Source: Opeltia flavorubescens
Taxonomy: Eukaryota > Ascomycota > Lecanoromycetes > Teloschistales > Teloschistaceae
Length of the DNA stretch: 64,000 nucleotides
Direction: 5' to 3'
Assembly: GCA_000442125.1 (NCBI GenBank)
Contig: KE546984.1
Location: 62,001 to 126,000, forward strand
Below are positions 20,962 through 31,289 of this stretch, in pieces (the first letter of the stretch is position 1; every line of letters begins with the position of its first letter). A program made the translations under genes and the position numbers. The notes beneath the pieces were generated by a model. The model saw nothing but the letters and a program-made list of their open reading frames with translations, was not told the origin of the DNA and did no database searches.

Positions 20962-21415
20962 GGAGTACTGGATGTTGCGAGATGCTTTCATGAACAGCTT
21001 GTCGTTCGATGCCTGCGATAGCGGTCGACAGTCCATATTTTGATGATTACAAGCAGCTAACATGCGTGGAGGATGCCCTCTTCTCCGAAGGTTACTCTCC
21101 CTTCTTGAACGACAGCACATCCTAATTTCTATCACTTAAAATACTGTTCCTCAAATATCTTCCAAAGTCTCTGCCATCGACCTTCTATTCGTTGATTATT
21201 GCGTTCGTTCTGTGCAAGCGAGCCCCGCCTTGCTAGAGTGCTGGTCATCGTATATCTTTTATATCTTAATAGAGTATCGATACTCTTGCGTTCAAGAGCG
21301 TGAAGCACGGATGGCCATTTCGGAAGGGACATGGAGCGATTGATGGAGGAACTTTGCCAAAGACTTCGGGTGAATCGGATAATTCGGGGGACCGAAGTGC
21401 CGAGCCGGGAAAAAG
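20962..21415. other. Intergenic stretch
   Basis: No convincing gene. Several short frames on the minus strand continue into the hairpin repeat cluster and look like translations of repeat sequence. Confidence 0.4.
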
Positions 21416-21419
21416 CCGA

Positions 21420-22010
21420 GACGCGTTTCTTTTAGCGCGCCGGCTTGGCACGCACATAACAAGGTGATCTTCACGTTGCAAGTCTTCTTTTCTTTCCTCG
21501 CCTTCCTCGGAAGTGCCGACTTGTCTTCGGATAAGTTGCGCCGTGCTGCCTTAGGGCTCATGGTTTTATTTCCAATTTGCAAAGATACTGTACCTCTTAA
21601 TGGGTGAAAATCCATTGCGAGTGCTTTATCTTCGCTCGCATTTCTTTTCTGTGTGGGTGAAAATCCATACTGAATGCTTAAATTTTTTACCTGCATTTCT
21701 TTACGGGTGCAGTATTCTTTCGGGAGTGCTGTATCCTCTAGATTGCCACGTCCTGGCGCTGAAATGGCCTGGGATTCAGATCCAATCAAACATTTTTCTT
21801 TTCCGCATTTCCTTTGGAAGTGCCGTCTCTTGTAGCCAGAGGCTCAAGAAGTGAAATTTTATCATATCCTCCGATGGTTACCACAATCGCTTCGGTGATT
21901 TATGAACATGGATACTCGAATATGACTCTATGCTCGCGTAATCCTCGCATCCGCAAGTGGTAAGGAAGTTACCATGTCCTGGTGCCGCCAAAGCCCAGGA
22001 CCCAAACTCA
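21420..22010 (+). repeat. Hairpin repeat cluster A
   Basis: Degenerate units, each combining a short capped hairpin and a longer bulged hairpin. Short hairpins: 21502-21513 (CTTC/GAAG), 21519-21536 (ACTTGTC/GATAAGT around TTCG), 21711-21730 (AGTATTC/GAGTGCT) and 21805-21823 (GCATTTC/GAAGTGC). Long hairpins: 21541-21563, 21750-21775, 21829-21848 (CTTG T AGCC / GGCT CAAG) and 21976-22001 (GTCCTGG/CCAGGAC). GGGATTCAGATCC follows the second long hairpin. TGGGTGAAAATCCA occurs twice (21601 and 21654). A leader with AGCGCGC, ATCTTCAC and TCTTCTTTTCT at 21420-21495 also precedes cluster B. Confidence 0.6.
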
Positions 22011-22360
22011 ATTATTTTACTTTATTTACTTTACTTTATCTACTTTCTTCTTCTTTTTTTCCATGCCGAAGCACGGTAGTCTTGAGTAGTGGCAAGAGCC
22101 TCGGAGCTGTGAGGTCTCGAGGAACGTGAGCCCATTGAGGATGCGAGGTCAACGAAGACCAAGACCGCACACGACGTGAGGGCAGGGAGGACGTGACGCC
22201 GTAGAGGACGTGTGGCCGCAGCGAATGTGAAGGCTTGGAAAGCGAAAGCGAAACCGAAAACTTTTTTGAAAGCACCTCGATATGCTAACGCAGAGCCCAG
22301 AAGTCACGATCCACCGTGCCGTTCAAGACAGGCAGACTCGTTAGCCAGTCGACGCCAGTC

Positions 22361-22688
22361 ATGGCTGTGAGGTGCCAAGTCACAAACTTCAAGGTATGTC
22401 TAACCCACGAAACCACGGTGCTGCGCTGATTTTCTAGTGTACGTTGCTCTACACCTGTGTCGATCCTATCCTGTCCTTCCAGAAATCCTTTGAGCTCCTA
22501 CGGCGAGAACTCCTCCTAGGCCTCATCACCGGTAGTATGTTCAGCAATCGTTCTCTCGTTTGATTCACCATGATGACCACCCCACGGCAGACAAGTGGTT
22601 CGCCCAGACGTCCATGACACCCGATGCTTCGCTCGGTTCTATCAACACATTCAGATGTCAGCCCAGGACCAGAAGAAGCGTCACCTAG
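22361..22688 (+). CDS. Possible small spliced gene
   Basis: Exons 22361-22393, 22438-22531 and 22591-22688 join in frame to about 74 residues. The introns are 44 bases (GTATGT...CTGATTTTCTAG) and 59 bases (GTAGTA...CGGCAG), with good splice signals for this genome. The middle exon reads like coding sequence (DPILSFQKSFELLRREL). In the last exon another frame is also open for 70 residues, so the end of the model is doubtful. No family recognised. It could equally be a relic. Confidence 0.3.
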
Positions 22689-23083
22689 CTTTGCGACTGC
22701 AAGACTCGACGCACTACATCTACGAGAGATGGTGCAACCCTAATCCCATCGCGGCTGGTCACCCGATGATTGCTGTTGGTCGCTGCGGCGGAGCTCGTTG
22801 GACGACGCGGCTCTAGGATGGGTTCGACGATGCATTATGGCAGAGACAGGGACGGGACATGGATTGAAGTGGACGCATCATCGGATGAACACTGGCATGT
22901 TGCTATCGAGATGTTCAAGCATGAAGGGCAGGATGGCGCTGCAGGCTTGTCGAAGTTATCCGAAGGAGTACTCATTGAAGATAGGGGATGGCGGCTTTGT
23001 AGCCATGCTCTGGATTCTATATTCTAATACTCGATTCGCACCTTAAGTCTAGCAATACAACTTTCCACCTATATCTCACCGTC

Positions 23084-24191
23084 TTATCCGCTCATCAGAT
23101 TATCGAATGCAAGTTCTCTTCCAGTATCATAACGCTCGATCCAGTCATTCTCCGACATTTCTTCTCTCATAGCATCGCCCCTGAGGTCAAACTTCTGCGC
23201 TGTTTCATGAACATTTCCTCCCTCGTCCACCAAATGTACCTTATACTCAATCTCGGAAGAAGTCCAGCTGATATCCTCCATTTGATGGATAAGATCTGGT
23301 CTCGCTTTGGCCATGCCTTCCAGCGAGTAGGAAGGTGCCATAGACATTAGAAACCAGAATGCAAGACTCAATCGTCGTTGGGAATGAGTTGTATCTACGT
23401 CAACCTCGATGACAACTCGGTTCTTCGGTATATCGAGTTTTGCTCAGATGATGAACGCAGTCTTCACTTCTGTGCCGACGAATGCCCTTCGCTGGGAGTT
23501 ACGGATATCGTCTCTTTCCATTGGATCACTCGACCACTTCCTTAGCTGGATACCTTTTAGTTTGGGGATCTCGTCGTTTCGTCTGCAATGACAGCATCAC
23601 GGTGTGGTCCGGCTGGACTCTGCGTCTTATCCCACCGCCTCCATGGATCTGCTATACAGTAAATCATAGCAGTCTGCCATCCAATCATGGAGAGGCCAAG
23701 TGATCGGTTGAGGGCCGTCCCTTTATGCCATCTTCCATTTATGGAGTATCCATCACGAACAGTTGCGTATGGTCGGGTGACAATTTCGAGCACGAAAGTT
23801 TGAATTATCGCCCCCCAAATGAGCTATCGCAGCAAACGCCATTGCGTCTTTCAAACTCCAATAGAAAATCCTCGGCTTTGGCTTTTACCAATGCTGAGAA
23901 AGGGAGGGAGAGAGAGTGGTGGGAGAGGAATGATGTAATATCCTAATGACAGAAGTTGCAAAGTCTTACTTGATACCCGCAATGCCAACGAGGAAGGTTG
24001 AACTTTGATTCTCTGAGATCCCAATAACTCATGGTTAACTCAATAGTGTTTATCTTTCCTGGTAAATGGAACGTTGTGAATCGCGCGATCCTATTCTCGA
24101 AGAATGAACAAAAGGGGCTGCCTTTGCAAGGGACTTCAAGCCCCTTAGTTCCAGACAATTTCAGGTGCGTGAACTTAATCCACTCAATCAT
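23084..24191 (-). pseudogene. Decayed or poorly resolved multi-exon gene
   Basis: Coding-like pieces lie in order on the minus strand. 24191-23943 (ending WHCGYQ before GTAAGA) is the first. A piece near 23880 reads VKAKAEDFLLEFERRNG in a frame that the splice does not reach. 23815-23608 reads LIWGAIIQTFVLEIVTRPYA. After a plausible 53-base intron (GTGGGA...TTGCAG) the frame reads IPKLKGIQLRKWSSDPMERD, meets one TGA near 23449, and continues with IPKNRVVIEVDVDTTHSQRR to the stop at 23084. One frame jump and one stop remain unexplained by introns, so I call it a decaying gene. The family is unknown; the middle part has membrane-like hydrophobic stretches. Confidence 0.4.
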
Positions 24192-24232
24192 GCGTTCCGA
24201 TACCGTGTACTTGATGCCTCAAAATCGTGATC

Positions 24233-25927
24233 CTACCAATTTTCTTCTGCCCTACGCGAATTTCCCTCCAAAGAGCCCTCCTCCCTGGCCGCCACTCCAC
24301 GAGGAGGTGTCACTCCCGAATGCCCTGGAGTATTTGTTAGCCCGTGGTCATCGTGCTCGTCATCCTTCTCCAGCTCTGCCCCGTGAACGTACCTTTCTGG
24401 TTCCTTGCCGCCTTTCCCATTGCCTTCACCTTTGTCTTCACCACTGGAATCTCCTTTGCCACCATCCTTGTTGGCTTGAGAACCCGACGTTGTAGAAGGT
24501 ACCTCCGGTTCTGCTTGAGCAAAGATCGATCGTCTTGGGACAGCAGGTTTTTGTGGCCGTGCTTGAGCGAATATCGATGATTTCGCCTGTTGCTCGCCTG
24601 GTGCATGACTCACTGCTGCTGGCGGTGATGCACCGAATCGGCTGGGTCTCACGATCGGTCCTAAAGAAGGAAGTACTGATTTTCCGACAGCGAAAGGGCT
24701 ATTTGAGAACGACGTGTCGACGGCAGGTTCTGCGTCTCTCTTCGTTTGAACGATTTCTGTATTGGCGAAAGGCGCTGGTCCGACGGTAACGTTTTGCAGT
24801 TTTCCATATTTGCCACCTCCCGGATTGAATAGACCACTTGTAAGTTTCAAGAATGCTCGACCATTGTTACCAGAGCCGGGCTCCCCTTCTTGACTTCCCT
24901 CCGCTGTTCGATCATCGGGACTGGCAGTTGTACGGTTCTGTACGCCCTGCTGACCGGGTACCTTGGCCTTTACTGGTTGAGCTTGTGCAGATCCTCGTTC
25001 AGTTGCAGCCGACGAGGGCGCCTTTTGTGTGATCAAGGGGGCTCCAAATCGTCCAGATCCAGACGTAGCTGGTGATTGCTTGGCTTTGGCGATTTCCATG
25101 TCTCTTGCACTGAGCGGAGGTGGGTTTGCCTTCCGTAGAAAGGCCAGAACCATCGGATCATCATCCGCGATTGGCCCCTCATCTTCTTCCCTTTCCTCTT
25201 CGTCTCCGTGGTGTACTGAGTCTACGATTCTCCATGTAGCCTTCGGAGACGTCGGACGATTCGCTGGCAACAAGGTTGTTGATCCCAGCCCACGCTCAGG
25301 TGGATCCTTCGGAGACGTTTCACTCCCCTGGCTTCTGCCAACTCCAGTACTCTGGTACGGATTCCACACTCTTAGCGGTGATCGCGGGGGCTCTTGTTTC
25401 ACAGGAGGTGAACTCAACCGAGGACGCTTTGGAGCCGGCTGACCCAATGCTTCCGAATCAGGTCGTCGTGAGGGCACATGCTGCTGCGATGTGCTAGCCG
25501 CTTGAGGTCCGTCAAGGAATCCACCAGCAATAGCAATCTCCTTGATCATGTCGAGCTGTTCAATTTGGCCCTTGTGAACCTCAAAGAAGTCGTTAAAGCT
25601 CTGGCTGAATTCGAATCGGGTATGCAACTTCTCCGCATTAAGTCTCCGGATTTCTGCTCGAGCAGCTGCGAGTTCATCAACGAGTCTTTCGTAATTTGTA
25701 TCATCGCTTCCAGGGAACTGCGCTGTCGGAGTAGATATAGACTGAGCTTGAAGCACCGCATTTTCATCCTCGAGGCTATCGATCCGTTTCATAAGATCTT
25801 CGTTTCTGAAGCGAAGTTGATCCCGTTCTTCCCTGTCGCGCTCCGATGCCTTCCTCAGCAGTCGAACCTCTTTCCTCAACTCCTCATTACTTAGATCATG
25901 AGACCTGGAGTCTCCAATTGAAGACAT
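24233..25927 (-). CDS. Coiled-coil / disordered protein, paralogue A
   Basis: An intronless frame of 564 residues. Residues about 10-130 form a coiled coil (LRKEVRLLRKASERDREERD, LEDENAVLQAQ, LAAARAEIRRLNAEKL), ending at GGFLDGP. The rest is Pro/Ser/Gly-rich and probably disordered. It holds the block GPAPFANTEIVQTKRD, two SIFAQA phrases and a charged Gly/Lys/Glu tail. It is clearly paralogous to the gene at 29478-31289: both start MSS-x-GD, both have EEEN or EDEN before a leucine pair, FSQ(S/A), GFLD(G/R)PQ and the FAN(T/P)E(I/V)V block. No catalytic motif is seen. Possible roles are scaffolding or nuclear, but this is a guess. Confidence 0.7.
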   Translation of the reverse strand: MSSIGDSRSHDLSNEELRKEVRLLRKASERDREERDQLRFRNEDLMKRIDSLEDENAVLQAQSISTPTAQFPGSDDTNYERLVDELAAARAEIRRLNAEKLHTRFEFSQSFNDFFEVHKGQIEQLDMIKEIAIAGGFLDGPQAASTSQQHVPSRRPDSEALGQPAPKRPRLSSPPVKQEPPRSPLRVWNPYQSTGVGRSQGSETSPKDPPERGLGSTTLLPANRPTSPKATWRIVDSVHHGDEEEREEDEGPIADDDPMVLAFLRKANPPPLSARDMEIAKAKQSPATSGSGRFGAPLITQKAPSSAATERGSAQAQPVKAKVPGQQGVQNRTTASPDDRTAEGSQEGEPGSGNNGRAFLKLTSGLFNPGGGKYGKLQNVTVGPAPFANTEIVQTKRDAEPAVDTSFSNSPFAVGKSVLPSLGPIVRPSRFGASPPAAVSHAPGEQQAKSSIFAQARPQKPAVPRRSIFAQAEPEVPSTTSGSQANKDGGKGDSSGEDKGEGNGKGGKEPERYVHGAELEKDDEHDDHGLTNTPGHSGVTPPRGVAAREEGSLEGNSRRAEENW

Positions 25928-26339
25928 AGTTTAATTCTGAAACCCGCGGCGTTCCACCAGCAGGTCGTGCTTTCCGAGGAAAGAGTATGCTAAAGCAAAT
26001 AAATGTAACCAGCCCACAAGGCGGTAAAACGTCAGATTGATAAGCAGAAATGCTTGTGGGGTGTACGTGGTCAAAATTTGGAGGCTCTGTTCTTGTGGAC
26101 GATGGTGGATGTTGATGAAAAACAAACTCAAGACAGCAAAAGATGTTGAGTGCGCTGTGAAGATTACCTAATCCTCTAATCAAGCGAGTGATATCGGTAA
26201 TAAATGATATGAAGCTAGCCCAGATCAATTTGATGGCTCCTTCATTGTCAAGTCATCACTATATCGACTAGGTGGTGCACATTGGCACAATATGCATTCT
26301 GTAGCATGGTCTTAGTAAACGTGAGATAGGTGCGATTCA
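25928..26339. other. Intergenic stretch
   Basis: About 400 bases upstream of the coiled-coil gene and downstream of the F-box gene; presumed promoter. No motif stands out. Confidence 0.4.
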
Positions 26340-26657
26340 TTATAATCTCGACCAGTCAACTTTCCAAACCAAATCAGTACGAATCACAATAATCTGGTCG
26401 TAATCGATGGCGTAAATCGACATACTTCTGTATTCATCAATTCCTGCCATCGTGCTTTCCTCACGCGGTGGATTTCCTTCAAAGATTGGTTCAAGGGCGA
26501 ATCTATGAATCCAGACATCATCATCAGATCCCGACAGAACCGATACTCCTACCAATGCGTAACGTGAGCCTAATCCAATTCTCCGCAAAAGGATTTCTAT
26601 CTCTCCAGCTTCCAATCGCTCCAAGTATGTATCAAAGCTAGGACCTCCCTTACCCGC
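26340..26657 (-). other. In-frame coding-like extension of the F-box gene
   Basis: The frame of the F-box gene stays open for 105 more codons beyond its TGA (26658-26660). It reads GPSFDTYLERLEAGEIEILL, then RRIGLGSRYALVGVSVL, then SGSDDDVWIHRFALEPIFEG and on to the stop at 26340. The texture is that of real protein. No GT...AG intron removes the TGA. It is either the lost C-terminus of the protein or, less likely, translated by read-through. Confidence 0.5.
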
Positions 26658-28082
26658 TCAACTATGGTGCACATTTTTGAATGGAAGATCTCGTAGAGGA
26701 CTATTACGTTGCCTCGTAACGTAGAGCTCAATCTGCTTGCACAGATCCTTGTGAACCACCTCTCCGAACTTCCGCTCATATTCACCTTTATTTCGACATA
26801 ATCCGAAGTTATCAAGATGCAAATTATCCCGTAAGCCATCAAGGAGCTCAACCCAACGACCCTTTTTTATGTAGATATCGTTTATGTAGAGCTTCTTCAA
26901 AACTCTATGCTTTTTCAGACAGTCGAGTAATTGTGTGGAAGAAAGTCTTAAGCCGGCTAGAGTAATACTTTCCAATCGTGGATAGGCTGATGATTCTGAA
27001 AGGGATTCCATCATAGCTGATGAGATATCTTCCCGGAAGACGACGTCCTCTTGCGTGTACCGCTTGCTTTTATTTGGCTGTGGAGCTTGAAAGCTGATAT
27101 CCAAGTTCTCTAGTGTTGGCACTCGGGGAATTAAAGTGCAAAAAGAATCTTTGTATTCTTCATCATAGACCTTGAGATAATCTTGAAACTCCAAACGAAG
27201 TGACGTGACAGATGGTGGAATCCACTCCAATGGAAGAGCAAAGAACGTGCAGTGAGGATAGACTTGACGAACCCGGTAGATTGGACGAGATGTGCCCAAG
27301 TCCAGGTGACGAATGGTGTGGTTTACCTTCGCAAGGCTATGAAAGAGTGGACGTAGCTCATTATCGACATGGCGTTTCTCCCATATCATGCGAGGTCGAA
27401 GCCACAGTGGATGCCACTGTCTGGCAAGCGGACCGTGGAAAAACATTCCACGAGACTGGGTTCCGTCCAAGGACTTCATCAGGTCGAAACCTTCGACTTT
27501 GTTCCAGTAGCCCTGAACAATTATGGTATTCAGACCAGAAAAGCTGATGAGCCCTTTTGTAAGTATATCTGAGAAGGTTTGATCGCGTCGAGATGTTTGC
27601 GCAATGATTTGATTTGCGCAGGCATCCATTCCTGTCGATTTTAAACCAGTGTTATCAGGAGGAGCTGGATGGAACCTATATCTGCACGATAGATATTCCC
27701 CAAACAACGAATTGCAGACAGTCTCGTTATCTGCAAAGCAGTGAATACTTGTTGGCTTAAGGTCCTGGTAGATTTGATTCTCCATGAAAGGTCGGTCGAA
27801 ATAATTCTCGTCGAAAACCTGCACATCGTACACTAGTGTTCTTACACACTTCGCGAGGTCCTGTCGCTCAGCAATTGCTTTAAAGACTTCAATGTCGATG
27901 CCGAAGCCAGAGATCACCACCGTTGTAAATAGAGATGATACTGCACAGTTTGCCAATCTCTTGCAGCTCTGGCGGATAGTCTTCAACTGGGGTTTCTCGA
28001 TATAGCTTAGGATACTGACGAGGACCTCATCTGGTAGGCTGAGAATTTTTAACATGGGAGGATGTCCTGTGGACGGTTTCAT
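26658..28082 (-). CDS. F-box protein, possibly truncated at the C-terminus
   Basis: From ATG 28082 the frame gives 474 residues. Residues about 10-50 (ILSLPDEVLVSILSYIEKPQ, LKTIRQSCKRLANCA) are an F-box, the Skp1-binding domain of SCF ubiquitin ligases. Downstream, spaced leucine-rich stretches (TLENLDISF, LESITLAGLRLSSTQLLDCL, LKKLYINDIYI) suggest a degenerate leucine-rich repeat surface for substrate binding. In-frame ATGs upstream (for example near 28178) would add residues, but the F-box starts best from 28082. The frame closes at TGA 26658-26660 although coding-like sequence continues in the same frame to 26340. The partner substrate cannot be told. Confidence 0.75.
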   Translation of the reverse strand: MKPSTGHPPMLKILSLPDEVLVSILSYIEKPQLKTIRQSCKRLANCAVSSLFTTVVISGFGIDIEVFKAIAERQDLAKCVRTLVYDVQVFDENYFDRPFMENQIYQDLKPTSIHCFADNETVCNSLFGEYLSCRYRFHPAPPDNTGLKSTGMDACANQIIAQTSRRDQTFSDILTKGLISFSGLNTIIVQGYWNKVEGFDLMKSLDGTQSRGMFFHGPLARQWHPLWLRPRMIWEKRHVDNELRPLFHSLAKVNHTIRHLDLGTSRPIYRVRQVYPHCTFFALPLEWIPPSVTSLRLEFQDYLKVYDEEYKDSFCTLIPRVPTLENLDISFQAPQPNKSKRYTQEDVVFREDISSAMMESLSESSAYPRLESITLAGLRLSSTQLLDCLKKHRVLKKLYINDIYIKKGRWVELLDGLRDNLHLDNFGLCRNKGEYERKFGEVVHKDLCKQIELYVTRQRNSPLRDLPFKNVHHS

Positions 28083-29477
28083 CTTGATGAATTGAATCAC
28101 GTGTGGCGCAAAGCTGACAGGTGGTGCCTCTCGATAGAAGAAAAAATATTCGATGGGCTGTAGCGGCAAAGGTAGCATACAACAGTAGGGAACAACAAAT
28201 TCGGGCAATCTAAGTCCTAGCGAGTCATACTAGAACACTCGGTATTGGAAGAATGGTTCAATGGTAGGATAGCGGATGCTAGATGCTGGATGCTGGACAG
28301 TTGACGTTCGACGCTGGACGCTCGACGCTGGGCAATGTTTGACGGTGGATGAAAGATTATGATGGTCGTGAGATGAAAAGAAGCCTTCGCTGGAAGCCCT
28401 GTGTTCTCGTTGCCGTTAAGGCGTGGGTGATGATATCGGGAGTAGGACTAAGTGTTCGAAGAATTTGGGAATGGAATTGTACTGCTGAAAATCCGAAATC
28501 GAGATAGCGAGACAAAAGCTATGCGTGGGAAACGGACGCTAGTTTAGAGTAGTAGTACGGAAAACGAGCATTTTTCCAGAAGTATAAGGGGATCTGTGCG
28601 TTGGAAGATCAATTATACCGAAGCTCTAGCGAGCTGGAAAAGTGACGACATATGAAGAAAGAGCGGCAGTCAGCCCAACTCATCATTTTTGACATGTTGA
28701 TCTGATGACATATTGGCTTAAACCGAGTCAGAAAATTACTTAAAAATAAAATTAGATTAGCACCATTTTCCACCTTCACAACTTAGTTCGAGGTTTTGTT
28801 ACTCATGATTGATCACGATGAATGAGGTCCCCTGAGTCGATGGCAAAGACGATTGGCTAATCAGGGAGATGAGTGCATGTCTAGCCTGGGACCTTTCACC
28901 GACTGACGGTGATGAAATGATGAAAGCTTACGCCGGGTGCGATAGAAATCATGTAGAGACTATGATAGGGTATTTCAACTACTGGTTCTTCTCCAAAACG
29001 CCACCGGAATGCTTCCATTCTACGAGAATAAATAGCTAGGACTGCGAGGAAGATTTTGGCAATTTCCATGAGGAGGAAGCTCTTCGACATACCGGAGGTC
29101 GAGAACCAAAATCTAAGACTGGTCGGATGAAGACATGAGAGCCGAGGAGCAACGCATGCAAGAGTGGCGATAGTCGAGAAGCTGGCGGAGTTCAGAGGCT
29201 TTGCCAATGAGGATCAGAAGATTGTGGGTGCGGAGTGATGACAAGGTGGGTGGTTATTTAGAAAACGTATAGGACCAGAACGACGTAAGTAGTAAGCGTC
29301 CTTTAAGAGAGCAGATTAGAATCATTGTTGAGGCAAGACGTTGAAGCCGTAAGCTCTGGATGAGGCTCTCATCATTTTCTAAGGATAAATGACCTTGTAA
29401 ATCAGTGTCAATAGATTAATGTGGTGCGATCTGAACTTGATCATCGGACGAGTATTGAGGTTCTAGGAAAATATGGA
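28083..29477. other. Intergenic stretch with a short degenerate repeat
   Basis: About 1.4 kb without a convincing gene. At 28272-28333 there is a degenerate array of 10-base words of the type GATGCTGGAT / GACGCTGGAC. A frame on the minus strand at 28896-29207 lacks an ATG and recognisable content. Confidence 0.4.
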
Positions 29478-31289
29478 CTACCATGAGCCCTTCCAAGTTG
29501 TCGTGGCCATATCTTCGACTTCCTGCCCGGAAGTTTTGAACCGCTTCGCAGATGGAGCACCCTGGTCCCGTCGTCCCTTGCGCCGTCTCTTGCCCGTTTC
29601 CCATACATGCTGATCCTGCTGACTTTCCTCCGATTCAAGCGTGGCTTCCTCTGAAGGCTTGGTAGTAGCGACCGGGCTGAAGGTGACATCCGAATTTTCT
29701 ATATGGCCATTAGTTCACCACTCGACTAATTATCATCTGTTGTATCTCACCGTTCGATGCCTGCTCCCAGACTTCTGCCACTCCACCTCTACCGCCACCT
29801 TTGCCCCGTTTTGATCCCTGTGTAAGAGGAGGTATCGCTTGTGCTACTTGAGCTGGTGTCGTCCACTCTGAAGTCGCGATTGCGGGTGGTCCTAAGGGAT
29901 TAGCCGGTCCTGCTTGAGTTGGTACCGTTCTTGTTTGAGCTGGCGCAGATGACTCTGATGGTGCCAGAGTTGATGGTGCTACCGGAGTCGGTGTTGCTGC
30001 TGGTCTAGGCGGCACTGTTGACAATGACACATCGAACTGACCAGGTCCTCCTAGTGGTCCTGCACAAGGAAGTTTTGATTTTCCGAACACAGCTGGATCG
30101 ACTGTCAGCGAGGCCGAAGCGGCACGCCGCTGCCCTTTCTTTCTTCGGACGACCTCCGGGTTTGCGAAATGCCTCGGTCCAGTCAGAAAGACTGACTTGT
30201 TCCCATTCAAGTCTAACCACTTAGGTAGATCATCATAAGTGGGTGGAGGCTCTGGACGAAGGAAGTTTTCAATGTCGATGATTCGTGGTGGGCGAAACGG
30301 TTTCCTCTCTTCTTGTACTACCGGAATCTCCATTTTCGATGAAACAATCGAAGAGATCGGGCATATCATTGGTGCAGAGCTCGGGTCGTCCGGACCACAA
30401 GGTAAGGGAGCTGCCGGATCTTCCTTCTTTGATAAGTGAGCAAGCTGTAACGAGCACGGATAATCTGGACAATATGCGAATGGACTTGTTGGAGCTGAGT
30501 TTCTTCCGAAGCAAATGACAAATGCTGACGCCTCATTTGTAGAGAGCGCAGACTTCCGAGAACACGCGTGGTTGAGCCGGCCGCATCTTCCGGTTTTGGT
30601 GACAAATTTGAAGATCCTGGATGATCAGCTCGTAGAGAGCTCGGCAATCCTGGACGTCGTGCAAGTGGATTCTCTGTGGCTATGTCTTCAGTCATAGGTT
30701 CGATGGCCATAGAGTCCTCGAACTTTTTCGACAGGGCTGACGGTGATCGCACAGATTCTCTCCCTTTTATGACTGATGGACTTGATCGATAGCTTGTGAA
30801 AAGGCGTGGCTGGAATGATTTTGATGCTGATGGTGCGCCAGATTGGCACAGGTGAGCTGACTGGGGCCGATCGAGGAAGCCATCGGAAACCGCGATACTT
30901 TGGAGTAAATTGAGCTTCTCGTTCTGGCTTCGATGAATTTTAATGGATTTATTGATGGCTTGGCTGAAATCGAGCCGTATCTGCAACCTTTGCTGGTTGA
31001 GTGTCTCGATTTCCCGTTGAGCATCAGAGAGCTGATCAATGAGGTTCTCATATTCCGAATGATCGACCCTAGGTTGCTGCGTTGTGTGAAGAGACTGTAG
31101 CTTACCTTGAAGCATTGCATTCTCCTCCTCGAGGGTGTCATTCCTAAGCAAAAGGCGCTCAAGTCTGGATTCAATATAAATCTGCTCTTCCTTCTCACGG
31201 TTCAATGCTCTCTGCAAGCGTCTTACCTCTGCCTTGAGCTGCTCTTCTTTACTGAGGCTGCTGGAGCTGAAGTCTCCACATGAAGACAT
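29478..31289 (-). CDS. Coiled-coil / disordered protein, paralogue B
   Basis: Three exons: 31289-30554, 30494-29751 and 29698-29478. The introns are 30495-30553 (GTCTGC...ACTCAG; donor GTGTTC at 30565 also keeps frame) and 29699-29750 (GTGAGA...TATAG). The product is about 566 residues, almost the length of paralogue A. The N-terminal coiled coil (LKAEVRRLQRALNREKEEQI, LEEENAMLQGKLQ) ends at GFLDRPQ. The middle has PKWLDLNGNKSVF and GPRHFANPEVVRRKK. A Pro/Ala/Thr-rich region follows, and the last exon is basic (VWETGKRRRKGRRDQG), looking like a nuclear localisation signal. No enzyme motif. Identity with A is partial and even along the length, so the duplication is old. Confidence 0.7.

Noticed and set aside
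21292-21789. Minus-strand frame of 165 codons over cluster A
   Set aside because: It translates repeat sequence, has no recognisable content and runs across several hairpins.
22770-23046. Two overlapping plus-strand frames after the small spliced candidate
   Set aside because: Neither has a family match or good start, and they overlap each other in different frames.
28896-29207. Minus-strand frame of 103 codons between the F-box gene and paralogue B
   Set aside because: It has no ATG start, no domain and no splice partners.
30366-30553. Unspliced 3' part of the first frame of paralogue B (ending TTRALHQ)
   Set aside because: An intron to 30494 restores a frame that continues through the conserved FANPEVV block, so this end is intron and out-of-frame sequence.
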